From JAKVAV01 sp964651785 (GTDB lineage Bacteria; Bacteroidota; Bacteroidia; Flavobacteriales_D; Cryomorphaceae), in the NCBI GenBank assembly GCA_964651785.1, contig CAZYWJ010000001.1:122211-186210 (forward strand): 64,000 nt of DNA, written 5' to 3'. How positions within the stretch are numbered: position 1 is the first letter of the stretch; every line of letters starts with the position of its first letter. Below, in pieces: positions 1-7,610 of this stretch. Below the pieces are notes generated by a model. The model had not been told where the DNA came from and did no database searches. It saw only the letters and a program-made list of their open reading frames with translations. Position numbers and translations under genes: made by a program.

Positions 1-943
1 GTTTGATGTCCTTGATCATTTCACCTACCCACATGGCAAAGTTTCCTTCCAAGCCGATGTTGATGCTATTTGGTATAAAACCTTTGGCAAATTCTTCGGC
101 ATCACGCGTATCAAGTACCAATGCATTGGTATCATTGGCCACGTATTCAAAAGCTTCAGGTGATAGAGGTCGGCTGGCTCGCTCTATTACGGTATCCAAC
201 TCTTCATAGCCCTGAATATTCATCAAGACATTTTTGGGAAAATATCCGGGAGGAGTAGTCAAGCCTTCCAAGAGCTGTTCAATAAACTCTTCCTTACTCA
301 AATCGGGGTTGAGTGCGTAATTGGTTTTCTTCTGATTTCCCAAAGTGTCCGTGGTTTCTTTGCTCATTTTCTTACCGCAAGCACTTCCTGCTCCGTGGTT
401 AGGGTATACAATCAGATCGTCGCTTAACGGCATAATTTTATTTCGCAAAGAATCAAAAAGGTACCCCGCGAGTTTTCGTTCCGTTAAGTCTTCAATCACG
501 TGTTGAGCCAGATCAGGTCTTCCCACATCGCCGATGAATAGAGTGTCACCGGTTATGATTCCGTGTTCCTTACCCTCTTCGTCGATCAACATATAAGTAG
601 TCGATTCCATGGTATGACCGGGCGTGTGAATAACTCTTACAGTGGCCCCGCCAACTTTGAATTCCTGATTATCCTCGGCTACTATTGCATCAAACCCGGG
701 CTTGGCCGTGGGACCGTAAACAATTTCAGCTCCCGTTTTCTTAGCCAAATCCAGATGACCACTTACAAAGTCTGCGTGAAAGTGGGTTTCAAAAACATAT
801 TTGATTTTCGCTCCGTTTTTTTCAGCTCGATCGATGTAAGGCTGAACTTCTCTTAAAGGGTCAAAAATGGCCGCTTCACCATTGCTCTCCAAGTAGTAAG
901 CCGCGTGAGCGATGCATCCGGTATATATCTGTTCTATTTTCAT
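1..943 (-). CDS. MBL-fold metallo-hydrolase with C-terminal rhodanese domain (partial)
   Basis: Runs off the left edge, so only the first ~314 residues are visible. The N-terminal half is a metallo-beta-lactamase fold with the metal-binding set THFHADFVSGH (His54, His56, Asp58, His63), TPGH (His110), TGDTLF (Asp133) and PNHGAG (His183). From about residue 265 a rhodanese domain begins (LVLDTRDAEEFAKGFIPNS); its catalytic loop lies outside the window. This architecture is that of persulfide dioxygenase-like or sulfur-handling hydrolases related to glyoxalase II. Acting on glutathione or low-molecular-weight persulfide is an inference from the family. The ATG at 943 is preceded by a consensus -7 box at 972-979. 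Full-length relatives are roughly 440-470 residues. Confidence 0.88.
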   Translation of the reverse strand, partial: MKIEQIYTGCIAHAAYYLESNGEAAIFDPLREVQPYIDRAEKNGAKIKYVFETHFHADFVSGHLDLAKKTGAEIVYGPTAKPGFDAIVAEDNQEFKVGGATVRVIHTPGHTMESTTYMLIDEEGKEHGIITGDTLFIGDVGRPDLAQHVIEDLTERKLAGYLFDSLRNKIMPLSDDLIVYPNHGAGSACGKKMSKETTDTLGNQKKTNYALNPDLSKEEFIEQLLEGLTTPPGYFPKNVLMNIQGYEELDTVIERASRPLSPEAFEYVANDTNALVLDTRDAEEFAKGFIPNSINIGLEGNFAMWVGEMIKDIK

Positions 944-971
944 GAATTGAGTATTTCATTATTGATGGATA

Positions 972-979
972 CAAAGATA
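972..979 (-). promoter_or_regulatory. -7 promoter box TATCTTTG of the MBL/rhodanese gene
   Basis: Exact match to the Bacteroidota -7 consensus TAnnTTTG on the minus strand, about 28 nt before the ATG at 943. No clear TTG is seen 19 nt further upstream. Confidence 0.55.
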
Positions 980-1071
980 AGGGCCTCAAACAGGATGAAA
1001 TGCGACTTGGGTTACAGAGCCCGGGCAACCGTTGATTTTACAAGTTTCGATTTTTCAATCTCACTTTTCTC

Positions 1072-1079
1072 TAATTTTG
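1072..1079 (+). promoter_or_regulatory. -7 promoter box TAATTTTG of the 2OG oxygenase gene
   Basis: Exact TAnnTTTG match 19 nt before the TTG start at 1099, in the divergent intergenic space between the MBL gene and the oxygenase gene. No convincing -33 TTG is visible. Confidence 0.5.
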
Positions 1080-1098
1080 CGTTCTTATTTTTTAATAG

Positions 1099-1731
1099 TT
1101 GAACGAACTAATTGCAGACCCTTGGGAAGCGAGGGCCGATCACCTTGCCGAAAACGATTGGGTGATCTTAGATGATTTCTTGCCGACAGACCTGACGACG
1201 GCTTGCAGAAATTTCCTCAAACAAAAGCTCGAATTAGACGAATTCAAACAAGCGGGTATCGGGGCTTTGAATGATTTCAGGATTGAAAAAGCAATCAGGA
1301 GCGATGAGATATTTTGGCTGGAGCGACAAAGAGATCAGGAAGTGACCCGATATTTCGACATAGTCGACGAGGTCATCGCACAACTCAACCGACTGTGCTT
1401 CTTAAGTATTGCGGGTAGTGAGTTTCATCTAGCCCATTATCCGAAAGGATCTTTTTATAAAAAACATATCGATCAATTTGATTCACGTAGCAACCGACTT
1501 ATCTCGATGATTTGCTATGTGAATGAATATTGGAAACCCGAGCACGGTGGTGAGCTGAGACTGTATAAAGCAGATGGTGATTATAACGATGTGGCACCAC
1601 TGCCTGGTCGCGTCATACTTTTTAAGAGCGATGCGGTTCCTCACGAGGTTTTGCTATCAAATGCATCGCGGTATAGCATTACCGGTTGGCTTCTGCACCA
1701 GCCCGCAGGTTTGGGCTACTTGTTGGGATAA
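1099..1731 (+). CDS. 2OG-Fe(II) oxygenase, prolyl-4-hydroxylase-like
   Basis: 210 residues. It carries the Fe(II)/2-oxoglutarate dioxygenase facial triad HxD...H: His123 and Asp125 in KKHIDQF, His182 in VPHEVL, and Arg191 in RYSITGW as the likely 2-oxoglutarate carboxylate ligand. The fold resembles SM-20/PHD-type prolyl hydroxylases, which hydroxylate a proline or another protein side chain. The substrate cannot be told from the sequence. The start is TTG at 1099: an in-frame TAG lies directly upstream (1096-1098) and no ATG occurs near the conserved N-terminus. It converges with the hemoglobin gene across a shared bidirectional terminator. Confidence 0.82.
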   Translation: MNELIADPWEARADHLAENDWVILDDFLPTDLTTACRNFLKQKLELDEFKQAGIGALNDFRIEKAIRSDEIFWLERQRDQEVTRYFDIVDEVIAQLNRLCFLSIAGSEFHLAHYPKGSFYKKHIDQFDSRSNRLISMICYVNEYWKPEHGGELRLYKADGDYNDVAPLPGRVILFKSDAVPHEVLLSNASRYSITGWLLHQPAGLGYLLG

Positions 1732-1733
1732 AA

Positions 1734-1759
1734 AAAGCCGCTCATTTTAGAGCGGCTTT
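1734..1759. terminator. Bidirectional intrinsic terminator
   Basis: Perfect 10-bp stem AAAGCCGCTC / GAGCGGCTTT with a 6-nt loop, flanked by A- and T-runs. It sits between the convergent oxygenase and truncated-hemoglobin genes and can serve both. Confidence 0.85.
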
Positions 1760-1781
1760 GACTTATTGCTTAGAAATACTG

Positions 1782-2348
1782 TTATTCCTGAACTACAGGC
1801 TCTCTTAGAGTTTCTAATAGATCTGCCACTTCTACTATCAGCTCTTCGGGTACATTATTCATTTCAGCGCTGGCGCCGACTGCTGCTACGAATGCATCAA
1901 ATGCCATATCGTCAGCGGCAAACTCCATTCGTGGGTTCAAATCAGGATCGTGGGCCGTCACCATATCCAAACCATTGTACTCGATATTTTCAGAACCGGT
2001 AGCATTACTGAAAAAATTAGTCAACCTCATGCTAAGGGCGTCCCGGCCTGTGAGATTTCCGTCATTTACTTCCATTAGAAGTGTTTCGAAATAAGGAGCT
2101 AAAATCGTATCCGATGGAATCAGCACAATAGTAGTATCAACTACGCTTCTCAAACCGAGTTTCCCTTGCTCAATCATTTCATCGGGATTAACCGGGTCTT
2201 CTACCAAAGTAGGGCCTCCCAATTTCTCGTATAAAGTAGGTTCCATGGGTGGCGGAGTATCGTCGTCATCGTCGTCGTCATCGCAGGCAGTAAAACTCAT
2301 GGCCATCGCGATGGCAAGCATTGAAATAAAAAGTCTTTTGATTTTCAT
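1782..2348 (-). CDS. Lipoprotein group I truncated hemoglobin
   Basis: 188 residues. The N-terminus is a lipoprotein signal ending SFTAC, followed by eight Asp residues. The rest follows the group I truncated hemoglobin pattern: LYEKLGG near the start, LAPYFE, LTNFFSNATG, then YNGLDMVTAH with the presumed proximal heme His, AFDAFV and a C-terminal LREPVVQ. Such proteins bind heme and handle O2 or NO. An acidic stretch right after the lipobox Cys resembles the lipoprotein surface-export signal described in some Bacteroidota, so exposure on the cell surface is an inference. It lies 23 bp downstream of the membrane-anchored protein gene at 2372-2788, probably in one transcript. The region between the GG and PYF motifs is longer than in soluble family members. 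Confidence 0.82.
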   Translation of the reverse strand: MKIKRLFISMLAIAMAMSFTACDDDDDDDDTPPPMEPTLYEKLGGPTLVEDPVNPDEMIEQGKLGLRSVVDTTIVLIPSDTILAPYFETLLMEVNDGNLTGRDALSMRLTNFFSNATGSENIEYNGLDMVTAHDPDLNPRMEFAADDMAFDAFVAAVGASAEMNNVPEELIVEVADLLETLREPVVQE

Positions 2349-2371
2349 AATAAATGGTTTTTGGGTTTAGA

Positions 2372-2788
2372 TTACTCAAATAGGGAAATTAGTTTCCCGG
2401 CTACTCCTTGATCTTTATTTATGGGACAACCTGAAGCTGCTAACTCCTTAGAAGGTATATACAGTTCAGAATTGACACTTGAATTTTCAGCGAATTCAGT
2501 GAAGATTTCTGAAGATTTATGCGTTTGAGGATTGAAGGAAAATATCAATCGCTTGGAATCAGGGTTGATGTAAGCGTGTGTAACACCTTCAATCTTATTG
2601 AAATCACTTTTGATCTTGGCAAATTGTTCTGCGCTAAAATCCTCTTGAATGTCTATTCGCGCCAATTGGGATGGATTACCTTTCGGACTCGCCTCCATGA
2701 CATCGTAAAGATGTATGGCTAAGGAAATGGCGAGGATGGCTGCCAACCCTAAGGTGAAATAAATAAGTTTCTTCATTGTTCTCTTCAT
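2372..2788 (-). CDS. Small membrane-anchored protein, possibly with an HMA-like fold
   Basis: About 138 residues from the ATG at 2788. An alternative start at 2776 (MKKLIYF) is equally possible, and an ATG further upstream at 2806 is less likely. One N-terminal membrane segment (LIYFTLGLAAILAISLAIHL) is followed by a soluble domain of beta-alpha-beta type: ARIDI, SAEQFAKIKSDFNKIEGVTH, RLIFSF, then SSEIFTEF. This order resembles a ferredoxin-like or heavy-metal-associated domain, but there is no CxxC; the single Cys is in SGCPINK near the C-terminus. Function is unknown. The link to the hemoglobin lipoprotein 23 bp downstream suggests a heme, metal or redox role, which is inference. Confidence 0.6.
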   Translation of the reverse strand: MKRTMKKLIYFTLGLAAILAISLAIHLYDVMEASPKGNPSQLARIDIQEDFSAEQFAKIKSDFNKIEGVTHAYINPDSKRLIFSFNPQTHKSSEIFTEFAENSSVNSELYIPSKELAASGCPINKDQGVAGKLISLFE

Positions 2789-2864
2789 GGTAAATGATTT
2801 TAGCATACTTACGAGCCAACTTTCAAACCGGATTTCAGGAAGTCAAAAAAAGTGTAAACAAAAA

Positions 2865-2888
2865 AGCCGCTCTTGCAAAAGAGCGGCT
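2865..2888 (-). terminator. Intrinsic terminator of the SPT-like gene
   Basis: Perfect 10-bp stem (AGCCGCTCTT / AAGAGCGGCT) with a 4-nt loop, followed on the minus strand by a T-run. It lies 26 bp past the stop codon of the aminotransferase-fold gene. Confidence 0.85.
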
Positions 2889-2913
2889 CTACGGTACGAT
2901 TCAGAGATCGGAT

Positions 2914-4164
2914 TTATCGCCAATCTACTATTTCAGCAGCAGCTTCGTATTCTCCGGCTTCCAGTTTTACTTTGATTTTCTTGAAAGTCTCGATAGTATA
3001 CTCAACGTCTTCAATTTTATGAACAGCCGTAGGGATAAGTCGAAGCATGATGACTTCTTTCGGTACTACCGGATATACCACTATGGAGCAGAAGATATTG
3101 TGGTTTTCACGTAGATCCATGGTTAGGTTAGTAGCTTCTCCCAGTGTACCTTTCAGAAAAACGGGGGTTACAGCGCTATTGGTAACTCCTAAGTCAAATC
3201 CTGCATCGCGTAATCCGTTTTGAAGAGCTGTAGCAATTTTCCACAGATTGTCCTTGTGCTCGGTTTCGGTGCGCATCATCTCCAATCTCTTCAGCGCTCC
3301 TACAACAATGGGCATCGGTAGAGACTTGGCAAAAGTTTGAGATCGCATATTGTATTTCAAATACTCGATCACTTGCTCATCACCTGCTACGAATGCTCCG
3401 ATTGTGGCCATGGCTTTCGCAAAAGTTCCGAAGTAAACATCAATTTCCTTTTGCACGCCTTGATAATCTCCTGCACCTCTTCCATTTTCACCGATGGTTC
3501 CGAATCCGTGAGCATCATCTACAAAAAGACGGAATTTGTATCGCTCTTTAAATGTCACGATTTCTTTCAGCTTTCCTTGGTCTCCGGCCATCCCGAAAAC
3601 ACCTTCGGTTACAACCAATATTCCGCCTCCCGTTTTAGAAGTCCAGTTTTCAGCTCTCTCCAGTTGTTTTTGAAAGCTTTCCATGTCATTGTGCTTAAAC
3701 ACAAATCTCTTTCCTTGGTGAAGCCTCACTCCGTCAACCATACAAGCATGAGATTCGGAGTCGTAAACAATCACATCATTTCGGTCCACCAATGCCTCGA
3801 TCGCAGATTGGCATCCTTGGTATCCATAGTTCAGAAGAAAAGCATCTTCTTTTTGCATGAAGTCAGCCAGTTCTTCTTCGAGTTGTTCGTGCTTAGAGGT
3901 GTGTCCTGACATCATTCGGGCTCCCATCGGATAACCCATGCCCCATTGGGCTGCAGCTTCAGCATCGGCTTTTCTTACTTCGGGATGGTTGGCCAAACCT
4001 AAGTAGTTGTTGATGCTCCATACCAGCACTTCTTTTCCTCGAAATTGCATCTTTCGATCTATCTCACCCTCCAATTTCGGAAAGGTGAAATATCCGTGGC
4101 TCTCTTTGGCATGGCGGCCTAAAGGACCTCTGTTGTTCTTAATTTTATCAAAAATGTCTTGCAT
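2914..4164 (-). CDS. Serine palmitoyltransferase-like alpha-oxoamine synthase (PLP)
   Basis: 416 residues, usual length for the alpha-oxoamine synthase family of PLP enzymes. Visible hallmarks are NNYLGLANHPEV near residue 53, the MSGHTSKHEQLE segment, NYGYQGCQSAIEAL, DDAHGFGTIGENGRG with the Asp/His that contact PLP, and the Schiff-base Lys in GTFAKAMATIGAF. In Bacteroidota this sequence type is usually the serine palmitoyltransferase that condenses an acyl-CoA with serine to begin sphingolipid synthesis. Glycine C-acetyltransferase (Kbl) is the main alternative. A possible -7 box, TATTTTCG (one mismatch), lies upstream near 4195-4202. It is followed by a strong terminator. Confidence 0.82.
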   Translation of the reverse strand: MQDIFDKIKNNRGPLGRHAKESHGYFTFPKLEGEIDRKMQFRGKEVLVWSINNYLGLANHPEVRKADAEAAAQWGMGYPMGARMMSGHTSKHEQLEEELADFMQKEDAFLLNYGYQGCQSAIEALVDRNDVIVYDSESHACMVDGVRLHQGKRFVFKHNDMESFQKQLERAENWTSKTGGGILVVTEGVFGMAGDQGKLKEIVTFKERYKFRLFVDDAHGFGTIGENGRGAGDYQGVQKEIDVYFGTFAKAMATIGAFVAGDEQVIEYLKYNMRSQTFAKSLPMPIVVGALKRLEMMRTETEHKDNLWKIATALQNGLRDAGFDLGVTNSAVTPVFLKGTLGEATNLTMDLRENHNIFCSIVVYPVVPKEVIMLRLIPTAVHKIEDVEYTIETFKKIKVKLEAGEYEAAAEIVDWR

Positions 4165-4301
4165 AAAAATATGAGTGACAATTATTTCAAGCCGCGAAAA
4201 TACCGCTTATATACATCTTGGCAAAATCTTTGAAAAATAAGTGCTAACAGACTTCCGTTGTTAACTCCTCTTAAATGACTTTTCAATCTCCAAATAGAAC
4301 G

Positions 4302-4309
4302 TATCTTTG
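4302..4309 (+). promoter_or_regulatory. -7 promoter box TATCTTTG of the bamD operon
   Basis: Exact TAnnTTTG match whose end is only 4 nt before the ATG at 4314. This spacing implies a leaderless or nearly leaderless transcript and decides the bamD start against upstream in-frame codons. Confidence 0.7.
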
Positions 4310-4313
4310 CGCG

Positions 4314-5117
4314 ATGTTTTTGCAAAACGTGAGATTTATATTCATCATTTTCATCGTCTTTCTTACCTCGTGTTCCGAGTACAGCAAAGTACTTAAGAGC
4401 ACCGATGTAGAATACAAGTACACGAAAGCCGTAGAATATTACGAAGAGGGGCAATACAGCAAAGCTCTTTCTCTGTTCGATGAATTGGGAACGCTTTTCC
4501 GGGGTTCAGATCGCAGTCAGGAAATACACTATTACATAGCCAACTCCCATTTTGCTTTAGAAGATTATTACTTTGCCGCTTACTATTACAAGAATTTTAC
4601 AAAGACTTATCCGCGTAGTGCTCGAGCCGAGGAAGCATTATTTAAATCGGCCTATTGTAGCTATTTGAATTCTCCGGTTTCCAATTTGGATCAAAGTGAT
4701 ACCGAGCAAGCCATTGATGAATTTCAGCTTTTCTTGAATCGATACCCCGAGTCTTCGCTTAAAGACAGCACCAATGTGATGATCGATGAACTTCGACTGA
4801 AGTTGGAAGAAAAAGCCTTTAATAATGCCAAGCTTTATTACTTAACGGAAGATTACAAGTCAGCCACCGTAGCTTTGCAGAATATGTTAACCGATTTTCC
4901 CGATAGTCCTCACCGGGAAGAAATTGAGTTTTTAATTGTAAAAAGCTCTTATTTGCTGGCGATAAACAGCATTGCTTCAAAGAAAGAGGAGAGATTGAAC
5001 GAAACCATCGAACATTATCATAAATTTGTCGATTCTTTTCAGGATAGCGACTATGTAAAAAAGGCAGAAGATTATTATGCCGATGCACTTCGCGAACTGG
5101 ATAAAATGAAGTTTTAA
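4314..5117 (+). CDS. bamD: Outer membrane protein assembly factor BamD
   Basis: 267 residues. A lipoprotein signal (FIFIIFIVFLTSC) is followed by tetratricopeptide-like helices: YTKAVEYYEEGQYSKALSLF, IHYYIANSHFALEDYYFAAY, a DEFQLFLNRYPES motif and a further pair near the C-terminus. BamD is the essential outer-membrane lipoprotein that works with BamA to insert beta-barrel proteins. The ATG at 4314 is chosen because the -7 promoter box ends 4 nt upstream, so the longer in-frame extension to 4275 lies inside the promoter. It is the first gene of a cluster with rpoZ, coaBC, DUF4835 and recN, an order I recognise as conserved in Bacteroidota. Confidence 0.92.
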   Translation: MFLQNVRFIFIIFIVFLTSCSEYSKVLKSTDVEYKYTKAVEYYEEGQYSKALSLFDELGTLFRGSDRSQEIHYYIANSHFALEDYYFAAYYYKNFTKTYPRSARAEEALFKSAYCSYLNSPVSNLDQSDTEQAIDEFQLFLNRYPESSLKDSTNVMIDELRLKLEEKAFNNAKLYYLTEDYKSATVALQNMLTDFPDSPHREEIEFLIVKSSYLLAINSIASKKEERLNETIEHYHKFVDSFQDSDYVKKAEDYYADALRELDKMKF

Positions 5118-5126
5118 ACCCGGGAT

Positions 5127-5459
5127 ATGAATTTCAAAAATACCAATGCAGCGCGCACTACCATTACGCGCGACGTAAACTCACTAGAGCAGCAAACGAA
5201 TAATATTTACGAGGCAATCGTAATTATGTCGAAGCGGGCCAATCAAATCAGCAGTGAGATGAAGGAGGAGCTTAATGCAAAGCTTCAGGAGTTTGCTACC
5301 AGCCAAGATAATCTGGAGGAAGTGTTCGAAAATCGCGAACAAATCGAGATTTCTAAGTTTTACGAGCGTTTGCCAAAGCCCCATTCTATAGCCGTTCAGG
5401 AGCTATTAGAAGATAAAATTTACTTCCGTCGCCACGAGGAAGAAGAGGCTAACGCCTAA
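5127..5459 (+). CDS. rpoZ: DNA-directed RNA polymerase omega subunit, Bacteroidota type
   Basis: 110 residues, starting 9 bp after bamD. The sequence NIYEAIVIMSKRANQISSEMKEELN is the conserved core that helps fold and latch the beta-prime subunit. The N-terminal TTITRDVNSLEQQTNN and the acidic C-terminal tail are typical of the Bacteroidota form, which is often left as RpoZ/Omp-like hypothetical. Its place between bamD and coaBC supports the call. Confidence 0.88.
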   Translation: MNFKNTNAARTTITRDVNSLEQQTNNIYEAIVIMSKRANQISSEMKEELNAKLQEFATSQDNLEEVFENREQIEISKFYERLPKPHSIAVQELLEDKIYFRRHEEEEANA

Positions 5460-5472
5460 TTTCTGCTAAAGC

Positions 5473-6669
5473 ATGCTTCAAGGTAAACGTATTCTTCTTG
5501 GAGTTACGGGAAGCATTGCAGCATATAAATCAGCTTTTTTAGTAAGGGAGTTCGTAAAGGCAGGTGCCGAGGTGCAAGTTATTTTGACCGAAGCAGCCAG
5601 GTCTTTCGTGACTCCTTTAACGCTCGGCACGCTGAGCAAGCGTCCTGTATTGGAGAATTTCGTGAGGGAACCGCTCCACGCAGGAGTATGGAACAATCAC
5701 GTAGAGTTAGGTCTGTGGGCCGACTTGATGATTATTGCTCCTGCATCGGCGAATACTTTGGCGAAGATGGCTAGCGGTGAGGCTGATAACCTGTTGCTAA
5801 CTACCTATTTGAGTGCGAAGTGTTCCGTTTATTTTGCTCCGGCGATGGATTTGGACATGCATGCTCATGGTGCCAACCAAGCCAATATCGAGACACTTAT
5901 ATCTCGAGAGAATATTCACATTCCTTCGGCGTCCGGCGAGTTGGCTAGCGGGCTGGAAGGCCAGGGTAGAATGGCCGAACCCGAAGAAATAAGACGGTTT
6001 ATCGAAGATGATCTCAGGTCGAAGGCACCCCTTTCGGGAAAGAAAGTGCTGATCACAGCCGGTCCTACTCAAGAGCCGATTGATCCCGTGCGCTACATCG
6101 GAAATCGTAGTTCCGGGAAAATGGGCTATGCCATTGCTGAAGCAGCTGCTACCTTGGGCGCAGATGTTACGTTGGTTTCCGGACCAAGCACCATAGAGAC
6201 TCCGCGCCGGGTTAAGTTGATAAATGTTCGAACGGCTCAGGAAATGTATGAAGCGACGGTGCCATTATTTAAAGACGTGGATGTAGCTATATTGGCGGCA
6301 GCCGTGGCCGACTACAGACCATCAAGAGTAGCTGACCAAAAAATGAAAAAGTCTTCAGAAGCTTTAAAGATTGATTTGGAACCTACACCCGATATTCTTT
6401 ATACCCTGGGAGCAGAAAAAGAAAAGCAGATTTTAGTTGGGTTTGCGCTGGAAACGAATGATGCCCTTCAAAATGCAAAACAAAAACTGGAGCGAAAGAA
6501 TTGTGATCTGATTGTTTTAAATTCTTTGTCTGACGAGCACGCGGGTTTTGGCTTTGATACGAATAAAGTTACTTTCGTCACGGGCAATAAAGCAATGCAA
6601 TCGGAGTTAAAAACCAAACGAGAAATAGCCATCGACCTCCTCCAATTTATCAAGGAAGAATTCTTATGA
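5473..6669 (+). CDS. coaBC: Bifunctional phosphopantothenoylcysteine decarboxylase / phosphopantothenate-cysteine ligase
   Basis: 398 residues, usual length. The N-terminal CoaC flavoprotein domain (about 1-180) has GVTGSIAAYKS, the active-site His76 in NNHVELG, PASANT and PAMDLDM. The C-terminal CoaB ligase domain (about 185-398) has ITAGPTQEPIDPVRYIGN, RSSGKMG and AAVADYRP. It carries out two consecutive steps of coenzyme A synthesis. The position equivalent to the E. coli CoaC active-site Cys158 is Ser159 here (GELASGLEG instead of the E. coli-type ACG). It starts 13 bp after rpoZ, and its stop overlaps the next start by 4 bp, so translation is probably coupled. Confidence 0.94.
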   Translation: MLQGKRILLGVTGSIAAYKSAFLVREFVKAGAEVQVILTEAARSFVTPLTLGTLSKRPVLENFVREPLHAGVWNNHVELGLWADLMIIAPASANTLAKMASGEADNLLLTTYLSAKCSVYFAPAMDLDMHAHGANQANIETLISRENIHIPSASGELASGLEGQGRMAEPEEIRRFIEDDLRSKAPLSGKKVLITAGPTQEPIDPVRYIGNRSSGKMGYAIAEAAATLGADVTLVSGPSTIETPRRVKLINVRTAQEMYEATVPLFKDVDVAILAAAVADYRPSRVADQKMKKSSEALKIDLEPTPDILYTLGAEKEKQILVGFALETNDALQNAKQKLERKNCDLIVLNSLSDEHAGFGFDTNKVTFVTGNKAMQSELKTKREIAIDLLQFIKEEFL

Positions 6670-7571
6670 GACAATATTTTATTTTTGTTTTCATTCTTTT
6701 TGCCTTTGCTTTTCAGGTGAAGGCTCAAGAGCTGAACTGTCAAGTGGATGTAATTTATCCGCAAATTCAAGGTGTTAACCCCGCCATTTTTGAGCAAATG
6801 GAAAATGACATTTTCGAGTTTATGAATAATCGAAAATGGACCAATGACAAGTTTTCGATAGAAGAGCGAATCGAATGTAGCATCGTTTTGAATATAACGG
6901 AGGCAAGAGCCAGTTCGAATACTTATCGGGGTGAATTGCAGGTTATTTCTTCACGTCCGGTGTATGGAACCGATTACCAATCTCCCGTTCTGAACATACG
7001 CGATGTCAATCTCACTTTCGATTATTTCCAAAACACCCAATACAACTTCAATCCTGATCAGTTCAGAAACAATTTGGTGTCCACGCTGGCATTTTATGCC
7101 TACATGATCATCGGGTTTGATTACGATACTTTTTCACCGGAAGGTGGAACGCCATACTATCAGCAGGCACAGCGAATCGTACAGAGTGCCCAGGTTTCCA
7201 ACGCTGAAGGATGGAAGGCATTTGAAGGCGACAAGAACAGATATTGGCTCGTGGAAGATATTCTTCACCGAACCTTTGAGCCTTTGCGTGAGACGCTTTA
7301 CACCTATCACCGGGAAGGACTGGATGTAATGAGCGAAAAAATGCGACCGGCTCGTCAGACCATAATGAACAGTTTGAAAAACTTTGAACAGATTCATCGC
7401 GTGAAGCCTTTAGCCTACAATACACAACAATTCTTTCTCGCAAAAAGCGATGAAATAGTCAACCTATTCTCGGAAGCTGACCCTCCCGAACGAAATCAGG
7501 TATACGAGGTGGTTTCGAAAGTTGATCCGGGAAATCTCGCGAAGTACGACCGAATGCAGAAGGGCAAATAA
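6666..7571 (+). CDS. DUF4835 family secreted protein
   Basis: 301 residues with a signal peptide ending FAFQVKAQ. The start overlaps the coaBC stop (ATGA). The conserved features include ELNCQVDVIYPQIQG after the signal, NDKFSIEERIECSI, PVLNIRDVNLTFDY and a long C-terminal helical part. The family is restricted to Bacteroidota and sits next to coaBC and recN in many genomes. Its function is not established; a periplasmic or envelope location follows from the signal peptide and the company of bamD. Confidence 0.82.
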   Translation: MRQYFIFVFILFAFAFQVKAQELNCQVDVIYPQIQGVNPAIFEQMENDIFEFMNNRKWTNDKFSIEERIECSIVLNITEARASSNTYRGELQVISSRPVYGTDYQSPVLNIRDVNLTFDYFQNTQYNFNPDQFRNNLVSTLAFYAYMIIGFDYDTFSPEGGTPYYQQAQRIVQSAQVSNAEGWKAFEGDKNRYWLVEDILHRTFEPLRETLYTYHREGLDVMSEKMRPARQTIMNSLKNFEQIHRVKPLAYNTQQFFLAKSDEIVNLFSEADPPERNQVYEVVSKVDPGNLAKYDRMQKGK

Positions 7572-7610
7572 TTTGCTGTTTCGTCCGCAATTCAATAGTA
7601 TATTTAGTCC

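Noticed and set aside
2256..2285. GTC/ATC microsatellite-like tract in the hemoglobin gene
   Set aside because: It simply encodes the Asp run after the lipobox; no sign of a phase-variable length in this single sequence.
3337..3909. 190-codon plus-strand frame opposite the SPT-like gene
   Set aside because: Antisense shadow within a conserved PLP enzyme.
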